Source: CAZUMJ01 sp964621605 (GTDB lineage Bacteria; Actinomycetota; Acidimicrobiia; Acidimicrobiales; Iamiaceae). From it: a DNA stretch of 64,000 nucleotides. Below, piece after piece: positions 37,258 to 46,183 of this stretch. Position 1 is the first letter of the stretch; each line of letters starts with the position of its first letter. The translations under genes were made by a program, and so were the position numbers. The stretch covers positions 58,552 through 122,551 of the forward strand of contig CAZUMJ010000004.1 of NCBI GenBank assembly GCA_964621605.1, in the 5' to 3' direction. The notes beneath the pieces are model-generated. The model was not told where the DNA came from. It saw only the letters and a program-made list of their open reading frames with translations, and did no database searches.

Positions 37258-38952
37258 CTACTCCGGTTGATCGACGTCAGGCTCACCGGCTCCGGCGACC
37301 TGGGCACGGTGAGACCCGTTGCCGTTGCGGGCCGCCAGCACCGCCGCGATGCCCGCGAGCGCGCCGAGGCCACCGAGGAGCGCGGCGTTGTCGATGGCGG
37401 CGCCGGTGCGCGGCAGCGCGCCCGCTCGGGGTAGGCCATCGCCGGTCGGGGTTCCGTAGCGGATCGTCGTCTCGGTCTGTCCGGTAGCCGCGACAGAAGG
37501 CAGCGTCGTCGATCCACCGCCGGCGACGGTCGAGGACGGCGACGTCGTGGCCACCGTGGTCGTCGTCGACGGGGTCGTCGTAGTCGTCGTGGTTGTCGTC
37601 GTCGGGACGGGCTGGGGAGGCAACGCAACCGACGAGCAGGTGCTCCCCGTGGCCGGAACACCCGGTGCGGGAAGCGTCGGAGGGTCGAGGAAGGCCGGTG
37701 TCGCGAAGTCGAACGCATCGAGCAGGTCGTCTGCGTTGGCGTCGCGCAGGGTCATCGCGCCCAGGTTCCACTTGGTCTCGATGAACTTCAGGATCGACGT
37801 GTGATCGTGGGTCACGCTCGACACGTAGTTCGGGCGGGCGAAGGGCGAGATCACGAACCCGGGCACCCTGAACCCGTACCGATCGAACCCACCGGGCTGG
37901 TCCGGCGGCACGGTGATGCGTGGGGCGATGGCGTCAGGGGCGATCGCCGCGGGCGGTGGGACGTGGTCGTAGTAGCCGCCGTGCTCGTCGTAGGTGAAGA
38001 ACAACGCCGTCGACGACCAGTTCGGGCTCTGCATGACCGCGTTGATGATCGACGCGCTGTAGGCCTCGCCGAGCTGGATGTCGTTCGGACGTTCCTCGCT
38101 GTAGGCCGTGGTGCCCGGGCTCACGATGCTGACCTGCGGCAACGTCCCCGCGGCGCAGTCGGCCAGGAAGTCGTCGAACGTGTGCACGTGGTCTGCGTTC
38201 GACTGGTAGAAGGTCGGGAACAGCAGGATGTCCGGCAGGTCGAAGGCGTAGTCCTTCCACGTGATGCCGTGGTCGTTGAGCCGCTCCCAGATGACGCCGT
38301 TCGGCGCCACGGGCGTGTCGAGCACCTCTTGGGGGTCGGTCGACACGATCCCGACCGACGTGGCGGCTTGCAGGTAACGCCGATTGGGAAAGGTCTGCCC
38401 GAGCAGCGAGCAGAACCACCTGTCGCAGAGCACGAACGTGCTCGCCAGACCCCAGTAGAACGGCAGCGTCTGCCCGGTGTAGTAGCTCATCGACCCGTGC
38501 CCGCCTCCGGCGGCGGTCACGAACCCGTCGTTGGCGCCGTTGTTCCACGAGAGGTGGCTGGCATTCCACGACTGGCTGGAGGCCTTGTCACCACCACACG
38601 TCACGGTCGTCTCGTACACGGGAACGGTCCCGCCCTGGCCGTCCGGGTTCGAGTCGGTCGGCTTCCCTTGCAGATCGAGGGTGAAGCCGTCACCACGCCC
38701 GAGCGTGCCGAAGTAGTGATCGAACGACCGGTTCTCCTGCATGTAGATGATCACGTGCTCGATCTCCGGAAGGAGGTCGACACCTTCGGGTTTCGACGGG
38801 TCGGGTCGACTCCCGACGGGGAGTATCAGCCCTGCTTGGCGACGAGCGGCCGTCTCGGCCCAGGCGGTGCCGAACCGCCCGCCGAGCGCAGCAAACGCCG
38901 CACCCGCGCCCATCCCTTGCAACATTCGACGTCGATCGATCCCCCGTGCCAT
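37258..38952 (-). CDS. Phospholipase C / acid-phosphatase-type phosphoesterase with LPRTG wall anchor
   Basis: 564 residues from ATG 38952 (the frame is open to 39360). The start ARGIDRRRMLQGMGAGAAFA is a twin-arginine signal. The catalytic domain begins IEHVIIYMQENRSFDHYFGT, the invariant start of the phosphoesterase family that includes bacterial phospholipase C and AcpA. SWNASHLSWNNGANDGFV and FTYDEHGGYYDHVPPP supply further metal/active-site residues. A Thr-rich spacer of about 45 residues follows, then LPRTGAAIDNAALLGGLGA and a short basic tail, a sortase sorting signal. The enzyme is therefore probably exported folded and fixed to the wall. The substrate may be a phospholipid or a phosphate monoester. 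Confidence 0.88.
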   Translation of the reverse strand: MARGIDRRRMLQGMGAGAAFAALGGRFGTAWAETAARRQAGLILPVGSRPDPSKPEGVDLLPEIEHVIIYMQENRSFDHYFGTLGRGDGFTLDLQGKPTDSNPDGQGGTVPVYETTVTCGGDKASSQSWNASHLSWNNGANDGFVTAAGGGHGSMSYYTGQTLPFYWGLASTFVLCDRWFCSLLGQTFPNRRYLQAATSVGIVSTDPQEVLDTPVAPNGVIWERLNDHGITWKDYAFDLPDILLFPTFYQSNADHVHTFDDFLADCAAGTLPQVSIVSPGTTAYSEERPNDIQLGEAYSASIINAVMQSPNWSSTALFFTYDEHGGYYDHVPPPAAIAPDAIAPRITVPPDQPGGFDRYGFRVPGFVISPFARPNYVSSVTHDHTSILKFIETKWNLGAMTLRDANADDLLDAFDFATPAFLDPPTLPAPGVPATGSTCSSVALPPQPVPTTTTTTTTTTPSTTTTVATTSPSSTVAGGGSTTLPSVAATGQTETTIRYGTPTGDGLPRAGALPRTGAAIDNAALLGGLGALAGIAAVLAARNGNGSHRAQVAGAGEPDVDQPE

Positions 38953-38983
38953 GGCCGCAGCGTAGGTGCGCTGGCTTCGCTCT

Positions 38984-39904
38984 TCAGCGCGGGTGCACGA
39001 CCGCCTCGCTGAAGCGCTGCACGTGTTCGAGCCATTCGGTGCGCGACGCCGCTCGAAACTCAACGGTCGCCCAGGTGACGCCCAGCTCCGCCAGCACGCC
39101 CAGCTCGTCGCGGAGCTCCTCCGCGTCGAACGCCGCCCCGCGAGCGACGAGGTGAAACGGGGTGAAGCACACATCGAGCGGCTCGGCACGCCCGTGCTCT
39201 TCGCACAGGGTGCGCAGCGTGGCGATGCGACCGCTGAGGTCATCGATCGACGCGATCTCGGCGGTCCGCGTGACCCGGGCGAAGCCGGGGTTCGCAAACG
39301 GCGACCAGCCCTGGGCGTGGCGCACTGCCCGCTGGAGGGCGGCCCGGCTGTTGCCACCAATCCACAACGGGGGGTGAGGTCGCTGCAGCGGGCGCGGCAA
39401 GAGTTGGATCAGGCCGGCATCGGGATCTTCAAGGGGGTAACGCATCGGCTCTCCGACCCATGCCGCCTTCCACGCTTCCAGACGCTCTGTCAGGAGGTCG
39501 CCACGCCCGTCGAACGGCACGCCCAGCGCGGCGAACTCGCCTTCGAGGTAGCCCGCCGCCACACCGACGATCAGCCTTCCGCCCGACAGCACGTCCAGGC
39601 TGGCGAGCGACTTCGCACCGACGAGCGCAGGCCGGTACGCCGCGACGTACAAGTTGGTGTGCACGCGCAGACGAGTCGTTGCCGCCGCGACGAACGAGAG
39701 GGCGACCATCGGCTCCAACGCGTGGTGGCCGCCATGGGTCACCCAACGGTGCGCCGGGGCCGGATGGTCAGTCACGTAGGCCGCTGCGAACCCGAGGCGC
39801 TCCGCCGACGTCGCCATCTCCTGCACGGCACCGGGGTGCAGGAACTCGTCGGGAAGGTCCACGCGATCGACGGGGATACCCAACGAGAAGCGAATCGACG
39901 TCAT
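38984..39904 (-). CDS. LLM-class F420-type oxidoreductase
   Basis: 306 residues from ATG 39904. The TIM-barrel luciferase-like fold is shown by GFAAAYVTDHPAPAHRW, HTNLYVAAYRPALVGAKSLASLD, SGGRLIVGVAAGYLEGEFAALG, RPHPPLWIGGNSRAALQRAV and, near the end, LGVTWATVEF. Actinobacterial members of this type usually take coenzyme F420 rather than FMN; this is family knowledge and not proven here. The substrate is unknown. It lies 77 bp downstream of the DevR-like gene on the same strand. Confidence 0.87.
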   Translation of the reverse strand: MTSIRFSLGIPVDRVDLPDEFLHPGAVQEMATSAERLGFAAAYVTDHPAPAHRWVTHGGHHALEPMVALSFVAAATTRLRVHTNLYVAAYRPALVGAKSLASLDVLSGGRLIVGVAAGYLEGEFAALGVPFDGRGDLLTERLEAWKAAWVGEPMRYPLEDPDAGLIQLLPRPLQRPHPPLWIGGNSRAALQRAVRHAQGWSPFANPGFARVTRTAEIASIDDLSGRIATLRTLCEEHGRAEPLDVCFTPFHLVARGAAFDAEELRDELGVLAELGVTWATVEFRAASRTEWLEHVQRFSEAVVHPR

Positions 39905-39981
39905 GGCTTCACCTTGCCCACAGGGGAGACCTCTTCGTGTTCACGTACGGCGGCGCGGCACGCGCTGGGTCACCTGCTGGG

Positions 39982-40635
39982 TCAGAGCGGATCGCGACGA
40001 CGACGCTCCTCGAGCCGGACCGCCAGTGCGGCGGCCTCGGTACGCCGGTGCAGGCCCAGCTTCGAGAGGAGGTTCGAGACGTAGTTCTTCACCGTCTTCT
40101 CGGCGAGGAACAGCTCTTCGCCGATCTGACGGTTCGTGCGACCTTCGGCGATGAGGTCGAGGATGCGACGTTCCTGCGGCGTCAGCACCGCGAGCGGATC
40201 GTCGGCGGGGGCGCGCAAGCGATCGAGCACCTTCGTCACGATGTTCGCGTCGAGCAACGACTCACCGGCTGCCAGGCGATGGACCGAGTCGACAAGCTGC
40301 GGCCCCCTGATCTGCTTCAACAGATAGCCCGCCGCGCCAGCCATGACGGAGGCCATCAAGGCATCGTCGTCCGCGAAGGCCGTCAGCATCACGCATGCGA
40401 CCTCCGGGAAGCGTGAACGCACGTCGCGGCACACCTCGATACCGGAGATGTCGTCCTCACCAAGGCGGACGTCGAGCACGGCCACATCGGGCTGTGCCGC
40501 ACCGATGCGCGCCAGTGCCTCCTCACCGGTCGATGCCTCCCCCACCACTTCGATGTCGGGCTGCACGCTCAGCACCTCACGGATGCCGCGGCGCACGAGT
40601 TCGTGATCATCGACGAGGAACACCCGGATCGTCAT
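39982..40635 (-). CDS. DevR/DosR-like NarL-family response regulator
   Basis: 217 residues from ATG 40635. The receiver domain has VFLVDDHELVRRGI (acidic pocket) and VAVLDVRLGEDD with the phosphorylated Asp near residue 55, GYLLKQIRG with the conserved Lys. The output domain has LTPQERRILDLIAEGRTNRQIGEELFLAEKTVKNYVSNLL, here cited by its core helix KTVKNYVSNLLSKLG. Length and helix sequence match DevR (DosR), the dormancy regulator. The DevS-like kinase gene lies across a divergent region that contains two Dos-box-like palindromes. Confidence 0.92.
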   Translation of the reverse strand: MTIRVFLVDDHELVRRGIREVLSVQPDIEVVGEASTGEEALARIGAAQPDVAVLDVRLGEDDISGIEVCRDVRSRFPEVACVMLTAFADDDALMASVMAGAAGYLLKQIRGPQLVDSVHRLAAGESLLDANIVTKVLDRLRAPADDPLAVLTPQERRILDLIAEGRTNRQIGEELFLAEKTVKNYVSNLLSKLGLHRRTEAAALAVRLEERRRRDPL

Positions 40636-40700
40636 GGCCCCATTCTGGCCTGCTCGGCAGGCACGCACGTGCTGAGCGGACGCCGTCGGCTTCGAGGCGC

Positions 40701-40736
40701 GGGACCATGGTCACAGCCACATGGGACCCTGGACCC
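40701..40736. promoter_or_regulatory. Two candidate Dos boxes upstream of the multicopper oxidase gene
   Basis: GGGACCATGGTCAC (40701-40714) and GGGACCCTGGACCC (40723-40736) resemble the DevR core GGGACT-N2-AGTCCC. Their centres are 22 bp apart, two helical turns, as in tandem sites bound cooperatively by DevR. They lie in the divergent region between the devR-like gene and the oxidase gene. The second box is a poorer match. Confidence 0.55.
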
Positions 40737-40773
40737 TGCTCACCCCGCCCTGGTCACGGCCACGGTGTGCGCC

Positions 40774-42243
40774 ATGACCGGTATCCTGCCCCCTTCTGAC
40801 GACCCAGTGCGGCCTGACGATCCGTCAGCTCAGCCTCCGACCTCGGCCCCAGACCCCGACCAGGCACCCTTCGGCGCAGCCGGCGCGGTGGCGGGCCTGC
40901 TGCTCGTCGTGTGCATCGCGGCGATCACGCTCGGCGTGTGGGCGATAGGCCAGAAGCCTCGTGCAGACGGTGACTCCCCGACCGGCGGGGCCAGCTCCCA
41001 GGTCGCCGTGAAGCTCGCCGACTTCTCCATCGGGCCAAAGGCGCTGCAGGTGGCCGCCGGCGGCACGCTTGCCGTCAGCAACAGCGGCGCGGTGGTCCAC
41101 AACCTTGCGATCGAGGGGAGCGACCTCATCACGGCGGACCTCGACGCCGGCAAGACCGCCGACCTCGCCCTCGGCGATCTCGCACCCGGGTCCTACACCG
41201 TGTTCTGCGAGATCCCGGGTCACCGAGCGATGGGCATGGAAGCCAAGCTCACCGTCACCGCTGCGGGAGGCTCCCACGATGGCTCGGGCGCCGCGATGGA
41301 CCACAGCGGCGACGACCCGATGGCAACCATGACCGCCGACCAGATGGACGAGCTCATGGCGAAGGCGACAAAGGCGTTCCCGGCCAAGACCCAAGGGCGG
41401 GGTGTGCAGCCTCTGGCGCCGACGATCCTCCCCGACGGGACCAAGCGGTTCGAGCTCACGGCGAAGGCCATCAAATGGGAGGTCGAACCGGGCAAGTTCG
41501 TCGATGCGATGACCTACAACGGCACCGTGCCCGGACCGCTTCTGCGGGTCGACCCCGGCGACAAGGTCGAAGTCGTCCTGCACAACGAGCTCGACGAGTC
41601 CACCGTCGTGCACTGGCACGGCATCCGGATCCCCAACGAGATGGACGGTGTCCCCGACGTCACGCAACCGCCCATCAAGCCCGGCACCTCGTTCACGTAC
41701 CGGTTCACGGCGCAGCCGACACCTGCGGTGGGCATGTACCACTCACACCACAACGCGACGGAGCAGGTCTCCGACGGCATGTTCGGCCCCATCCTGATCG
41801 GCCAGGTACCGCTCCCGACCGGCACGCTTGCCGCCAGCGGCTACACCGTCCCGCCCGGCATCACGATCTCGCAGGAGATCCCGATGGTCCTCAACGACTC
41901 AGGCACGATCGGGTTGACCCTCAACGGCAAGTCGTTCCCCGCGACAGACCCGATCGAGGCGAAGCTCGGCGACTGGATCCTCGTGCACTACTACAACGAG
42001 GGCGCCATGAGTCACCCGATGCACCTGCACGGGCCGGCGCAGCTCGTCATCGCGAAGGATGGGTACGCGCTGGAACAGCCCTACGTCGGCGACACGATCA
42101 ACGTCGCCCCGGGCGAGCGATACACCGTCCTGGTGCACGCCGACCAGTTGGGTGTGTGGGCCTTCCACTGCCACATCCTGAGCCACGCCGAGCGGACCGA
42201 CGGCATGTTCGGCATGGTCACGCTCTTCACCATCAAACCCTGA
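40774..42243 (+). CDS. Multicopper oxidase with N-terminal membrane anchor and cupredoxin domain
   Basis: 489 residues from ATG 40774. A single helix (GAVAGLLLVVCIAAITLGVW, about 35-55) anchors the protein. A plastocyanin-like domain (70-165) supplies a type 1 Cu site: VVHNLAIEG, then FCEIPGHRAMGME. Two multicopper domains follow with HWHGIRIP (about 279), YHSHHN, HPMHLHGP and FHCHILSH...MFG, the complete set for type 1, 2 and 3 copper. It is therefore a true multicopper oxidase rather than a NirK nitrite reductase, which lacks a trinuclear set. The active site faces outside the cell. It is co-oriented with the DevS-like kinase gene 17 bp downstream. Confidence 0.88.
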   Translation: MTGILPPSDDPVRPDDPSAQPPTSAPDPDQAPFGAAGAVAGLLLVVCIAAITLGVWAIGQKPRADGDSPTGGASSQVAVKLADFSIGPKALQVAAGGTLAVSNSGAVVHNLAIEGSDLITADLDAGKTADLALGDLAPGSYTVFCEIPGHRAMGMEAKLTVTAAGGSHDGSGAAMDHSGDDPMATMTADQMDELMAKATKAFPAKTQGRGVQPLAPTILPDGTKRFELTAKAIKWEVEPGKFVDAMTYNGTVPGPLLRVDPGDKVEVVLHNELDESTVVHWHGIRIPNEMDGVPDVTQPPIKPGTSFTYRFTAQPTPAVGMYHSHHNATEQVSDGMFGPILIGQVPLPTGTLAASGYTVPPGITISQEIPMVLNDSGTIGLTLNGKSFPATDPIEAKLGDWILVHYYNEGAMSHPMHLHGPAQLVIAKDGYALEQPYVGDTINVAPGERYTVLVHADQLGVWAFHCHILSHAERTDGMFGMVTLFTIKP

Positions 42244-42260
42244 CGGGTACCCTGCCCGCG

Positions 42261-43898
42261 GTGGCTGTGCAGCATGAAGAGATCCCTGACCCGCTCGCGG
42301 GGCGAGGTCTGCTCGAAGCCGCCCTCACGCTCTCGTCCGAGCTCGATCTCCAAACCGTGCTCCGCCAGATCGTGACCATGGCACGCAGCCTCCTCGACGC
42401 CGAGTACGCGGCGCTGGGCGTGCTGGGCGAGCACGTTCCCCTGCGCGAGTTCGTCTACGAAGGGATCTCCACCGAGCTCGCCGACAAGATCGGGCACGTT
42501 CCCGAGGGCAAGGGCGTGCTGCGCCTCCTGCTCACCGAGCATCATGCGATCCGCCTCGATGATCTGACTGCACACCCCGCGGCGTACGGGTTCCCCGAAC
42601 ACCATCCGCCCATGCACAGCTTCCTAGGCTTGCCGATCGTCGTGCGGGGCGAGGCGTTCGGCAACCTCTACCTCACCGAGAAGCGTGGAAGCGGGAGCTT
42701 CACCGCCGAAGACGAACGACTCGGAACCGCGCTCGCCACCGCCGCCGGTGCCGCCATCGACAACGCGTTGCTCTACCGCCGAGCGACCCGCGGCCGAGAC
42801 TGGCTTGCCGCGTCGAACGAGATCACCCGTCGCATGCTCGAAGGCGACTCGGCCGAGGCGCTCGTCGCGATCGTGGTCGAACGGGCGCGGACCCTTGCAG
42901 GAGCAGACGAAGCCGGCGCCCGCATCCCGAGCTCAGACGGAGACTCGCTCGTGCTCGCCGGCGCAAGCGGCACCCGCTCTGCCCGCCACCCGGACCATCG
43001 CATCCCACTCGAGGGCACCGTTCTCGGCGGAGTGCTGCAGACCGGATCAACGCTCCGCAGCGATGACCTCGCCGCGTCGCACCCCGGTGACGTCCTCGTC
43101 GACCTGCTGGGCGTAGGTCCCCTCCTCGCCGTCCCGTTTCGTTCGGGCCAACGTGTGCTCGGTGTGCTCTCGCTCTCCCGGTACGCGGGCGGCGTCCCGT
43201 TCGACAACGACGATCTCGCCATGGTCGAGTCGTTCGCCTCACAGGTCGCGCTCGCGTTGGAGTTCCCCGACGCACGCGCCAGCCACGAACTGCTCCTGCT
43301 GAACGCCGATCGTGACCGCATCGCGCGCGACCTGCACGATCTGGTGATCCAGCGGATCTTCGCCGCGGGCATGACCCTTGAAGCCCTCGCCAGCACCGTC
43401 ACCGACGAGGCGACGGGCAAGAGGCTCGCGGGCGTCGTCGACGAGCTCGACGAGACCATCCGCGACCTGCGCACGACGATCTTCGCCCTCCAACACGACC
43501 CGGTCGAGAGCACCAGCCTCCGTCTCCGGCTGGTGGGGCTCACCACTCGCGCGGCCGATCGGCTCGGGTTCGCTCCACGCATCCGCATCACCGGCGAGAT
43601 CGACACGCTCGTCGAGGGTGGGCTCGGAGAGCAGCTCGTGGCGGTGCTGACCGAAGCGCTCTCGAACGTGGCCCGCCACGCCCAGGCGTCGAGTTGTGAC
43701 GTGTCGATCATGGCCACGAACGAGCAACTCGACCTGTGGGTCGTCGACGACGGCATCGGCATGAGCGAGGCACGCCGGCGCCGCGGGGGCCTACGCAACC
43801 TCGAAGAACGCGCAGACCAAGCGGGTGGGACGCTCACCCTGACGGGCCACGACGGGGTCGGACTGGCCCTCCACTGGTCGGTGCCGCTGACGCGCTAG
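42261..43898 (+). CDS. DevS/DosT-like heme-GAF sensor histidine kinase
   Basis: 545 residues from GTG 42261. GAF-A (about 20-170) contains GFPEHHPPMHSFLGLP, the region that in DevS carries the proximal heme His, followed by EAFGNLYLTEKRG. GAF-B spans about 190-335. The kinase core has DRDRIARDLHDLVIQRIFAAG with the phospho-His near 358, and an HATPase domain with LTEALSNVARHAQAS and VVDDGIGMSEA. There is no membrane segment, so it is cytosolic. By family it senses O2, NO or CO through heme and phosphorylates the DevR-like protein encoded by the neighbouring divergent gene. Confidence 0.92.
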   Translation: MAVQHEEIPDPLAGRGLLEAALTLSSELDLQTVLRQIVTMARSLLDAEYAALGVLGEHVPLREFVYEGISTELADKIGHVPEGKGVLRLLLTEHHAIRLDDLTAHPAAYGFPEHHPPMHSFLGLPIVVRGEAFGNLYLTEKRGSGSFTAEDERLGTALATAAGAAIDNALLYRRATRGRDWLAASNEITRRMLEGDSAEALVAIVVERARTLAGADEAGARIPSSDGDSLVLAGASGTRSARHPDHRIPLEGTVLGGVLQTGSTLRSDDLAASHPGDVLVDLLGVGPLLAVPFRSGQRVLGVLSLSRYAGGVPFDNDDLAMVESFASQVALALEFPDARASHELLLLNADRDRIARDLHDLVIQRIFAAGMTLEALASTVTDEATGKRLAGVVDELDETIRDLRTTIFALQHDPVESTSLRLRLVGLTTRAADRLGFAPRIRITGEIDTLVEGGLGEQLVAVLTEALSNVARHAQASSCDVSIMATNEQLDLWVVDDGIGMSEARRRRGGLRNLEERADQAGGTLTLTGHDGVGLALHWSVPLTR

Positions 43899-43911
43899 CG
43901 GAAGGCGGCCG

Positions 43912-44358
43912 TCAGCGGAGATAGCGGCCCGTCACCACGTCGAACGCGATGTGCACGTACACCTGCATGTTGCTGCGCACCGCCGGTTCGAGATTCGCTG
44001 CGGTCACCTCGTCGAGGACGTCGCGGTCGACGACGCGAGTCGAGCGGCCGGTCACGCACACGCTCCAGCCGCGGGACGTCACCTGCTCGATGTCATCTGC
44101 TTCGAAGGCGACGACAGACCGCGACGTGGCAGCGGCGAGCTTCGTTCCGAGGCCGGTCGCGAACACCAGGCCTGTCGAAACGACGACGAAGTTCACGGGC
44201 AGGATCACCGGCATGGCACGGTCGGTGATGGCGACACGCCCGATGCGCGCCGAACGCAACAAGGCGACGCAGGTCGGCACGTCGAGCACCTCGAGCCCGT
44301 TGCGGTCGCGTGCGCCGCCAGCCACACCGCCAGCCCCGGGAGTTGTCACCAGCACCAT
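43912..44358 (-). CDS. Pyridoxamine 5'-phosphate oxidase-fold protein
   Basis: 148 residues from ATG 44358. LDVPTCVALLRSARIGRVAIT, AMPVILPVNFVVVSTGLVFAT and VAFEADDIEQVTSRGWSVCVTG are the split-barrel strands of the PNPOx-like family, which binds FMN, F420 or heme. Such proteins are frequent members of DevR regulons in mycobacteria. A GGGAC-N4-GTCAC palindrome lies 37 bp upstream, so control by the adjacent DevR-like regulator is likely. The substrate is not known. Confidence 0.85.
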   Translation of the reverse strand: MVLVTTPGAGGVAGGARDRNGLEVLDVPTCVALLRSARIGRVAITDRAMPVILPVNFVVVSTGLVFATGLGTKLAAATSRSVVAFEADDIEQVTSRGWSVCVTGRSTRVVDRDVLDEVTAANLEPAVRSNMQVYVHIAFDVVTGRYLR

Positions 44359-44394
44359 GCTCGCATCGTGGCGTGGTCTGCCCGCACCGGGTAA

Positions 44395-44408
44395 GGGACG
44401 AACGTCAC
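44395..44408. promoter_or_regulatory. Candidate Dos box upstream of the PNPOx-fold gene
   Basis: GGGACGAACGTCAC has the same half-sites (GGGAC and GTCAC) and the same 4-bp spacer as the first box at 40701. It lies 37 bp upstream of ATG 44358. Confidence 0.55.
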
Positions 44409-44477
44409 TTCACCCGCGGCGCTCGACCCGGGTCGAGCGGCCGTAGCTCGCAGTGCGTCATGGCGCGAGCAGCAGCC

Positions 44478-45866
44478 CTACGCATCGGTCGCCATGTCGT
44501 GGAACCGTGTGTAGTGACTGAGGTAGGCCAACTTCACCTTGCCGGTCGGACCGGCGCGGTGCTTCGAGACAAGGATCTCGGCGATGCCCTTGTCGGGTGA
44601 GTCGTCGTTGTAGATCTCGTCTCGATAGATGAAGGTCACGACATCGGCGTCCTGCTCGAGAGCACCCGACTCGCGGAGATCGCTCAGCATCGGACGCTTG
44701 TCGGCACGCTGCTCGAGCCCACGGTTGAGCTGGGCCAACGCGAGCACCGGGCATCGCAGCTCGCGCGCAAGCACCTTGAGCCCGCGGCTGATCTCGGCCA
44801 CCTCCACCTGGCGACTTTCGGCCGAGGTGCGCCCGGTCATGAGCTGGATGTAGTCCACGACCACCAAACCCAGGTCGCCCACACGCGATGCCAGGCGGCG
44901 TGCCTTGCCGCGGATCTCCATGATCGAGACCTGTGCGTTGTCGTCGAGCCAGATCGGAGCGTCGCCGAGGCGACCCACGGCCGAGGTGATCTTGCTCCAG
45001 TCGTTCTCGTCCAAGCGGCCACTGCGGATCCGGCTGGAGTCGACGCGCGCCTCCGCGCAGAGCAGACGCTGGCTGAGCTCGAGGCGACCCATCTCCAAGG
45101 AGAAGTACAACACGGGCTTTCCGCCCGTCATCGCGGCGTGCGCCGCAATGCCCAACGCGAATGCGGTCTTGCCCATCGCCGGGCGCGCACCGACGACGAT
45201 GAGGGCCTCGGGCTGCAACCCGCCGAGTAGCTGGTCGAGCTCGGTGAAGCCGGTAGGAGTTCCGGTGATCGCGTCACCGCGATCGTGGAGCACCTCGATG
45301 CGCCCCAGGGTCGGCCCCAAAAGGTCGCTCAGCTCAGCGGTCGAATCGGTGATGCGATGCTGCGAGAGGTCGTAGACCATCGACTCCGCCGTATCGATGG
45401 CCTTCGTGACGTCCTCCGGCAGGCTGTAGCCCAGCTCGGAGATCTCACCGGCCACGGCGATCAGGCGCCGCAGCAGCGCGTGCTCTTCGACGATGCGCGC
45501 GTACCGGGAGGCGTTCGACGTGGCGGGCGTGTTGGCCTGGAGGCTCAGCAGCCCGGCCGCGCCACCGGCCACCTCGAGCAGGTCGGCGCGTCGCAACTCG
45601 TCTGCGACGGTGACCGGGTCGACCGGCTCGCCGCGCGCGGTGAGCGTGCTTATCGCGTCGTAGATGTGACCGTGACCGGGCTTGTAGAAGTCGTCGGCGG
45701 TGACGAGCTCGGCAGCAGCCGCGACGGCGTCCTTGGAGAGGAGCATCGCTCCCAGGAGCGACTCCTCTGCCTGCAGGTTGTAGGGGGGCACGCGTGTCGC
45801 CGCGGGAGCGCCCGACCGCGAGCGGCTCACGAACTCTCCGCCGGGCTCATCGTCGGGGAATGACAT
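44478..45866 (-). CDS. dnaB: Replicative DNA helicase DnaB
   Basis: 462 residues. The N-terminal domain begins VPPYNLQAEESLLGAMLLSK. The RecA-like domain has Walker A in VVGARPAMGKTAFALGIAAHA, KPVLYFSLEMGRLELSQRLL, and LGLVVVDYIQLMTG (Walker B), followed by the arginine-finger region ending HRAGPTGKVKLAYL. There is no intein, which many actinobacterial DnaB proteins do carry. The gene is separated from the ribosomal operon by a 317-bp region with several TCCACA motifs. Confidence 0.97.
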   Translation of the reverse strand: MSFPDDEPGGEFVSRSRSGAPAATRVPPYNLQAEESLLGAMLLSKDAVAAAAELVTADDFYKPGHGHIYDAISTLTARGEPVDPVTVADELRRADLLEVAGGAAGLLSLQANTPATSNASRYARIVEEHALLRRLIAVAGEISELGYSLPEDVTKAIDTAESMVYDLSQHRITDSTAELSDLLGPTLGRIEVLHDRGDAITGTPTGFTELDQLLGGLQPEALIVVGARPAMGKTAFALGIAAHAAMTGGKPVLYFSLEMGRLELSQRLLCAEARVDSSRIRSGRLDENDWSKITSAVGRLGDAPIWLDDNAQVSIMEIRGKARRLASRVGDLGLVVVDYIQLMTGRTSAESRQVEVAEISRGLKVLARELRCPVLALAQLNRGLEQRADKRPMLSDLRESGALEQDADVVTFIYRDEIYNDDSPDKGIAEILVSKHRAGPTGKVKLAYLSHYTRFHDMATDA

Positions 45867-46183
45867 CAGGCTCCACTCTGCCGGATTGGTCCTGTGGAGT
45901 ACGAGTAGGACAACTGGGAGAGTTCTCCACTGCGCTTGGGGACAACTCGCTGCGCACTGTGGAGAAATGCGTGCCGTCGGCGAACCGGGCTGGCCGAGCG
46001 ATGCGGTTCACCTGCACGAAGAGCGGCCGCGGCCGGGGCATTCTCCGGCTGTGCACGCTCTTGCCGCTTGTGGACCAGGCCTCGGGCGCGCGGAAACCAA
46101 CCGGGTTTATCCACAAGCTTACGTTCGGCGCCGAGGGGTGGCGTGCCTGCGAGGAAGCAGGCCACCCCTCACGCAGAAGGCGC
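45867..46183. other. Intergenic region between rplI and dnaB with DnaA-box-like motifs
   Basis: The gap holds five copies of NNNTCCAC: TACTCCACA (45901-45893), TTCTCCACT (45923-45931), TTCTCCACA (45966-45958), TGGTCCACA (46077-46069) and the perfect DnaA box TTATCCACA (46107-46115). It also contains the rplI terminator at 46133-46170. No coding frame is supported, and no AT-rich unwinding region is visible. It presumably contains the dnaB promoter. Confidence 0.55.
46133..46170. terminator. Terminator of the rpsF-ssb-rpsR-rplI operon
   Basis: GAGGGGTGG...GCCTGC, a 6-base loop, and GCAGGC...CACCCCTC form a stem of about 14 pairs with a small bulge on one side. It starts 13 bp after the rplI stop, in the transcription direction of that gene. 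There is no U tract. Confidence 0.75.

Noticed and set aside
40774..42243. Copper nitrite reductase (NirK)
   Set aside because: The HWH, HSH, HxMHLHG and HCHxxxH sets give a full trinuclear site, which fits a multicopper oxidase.
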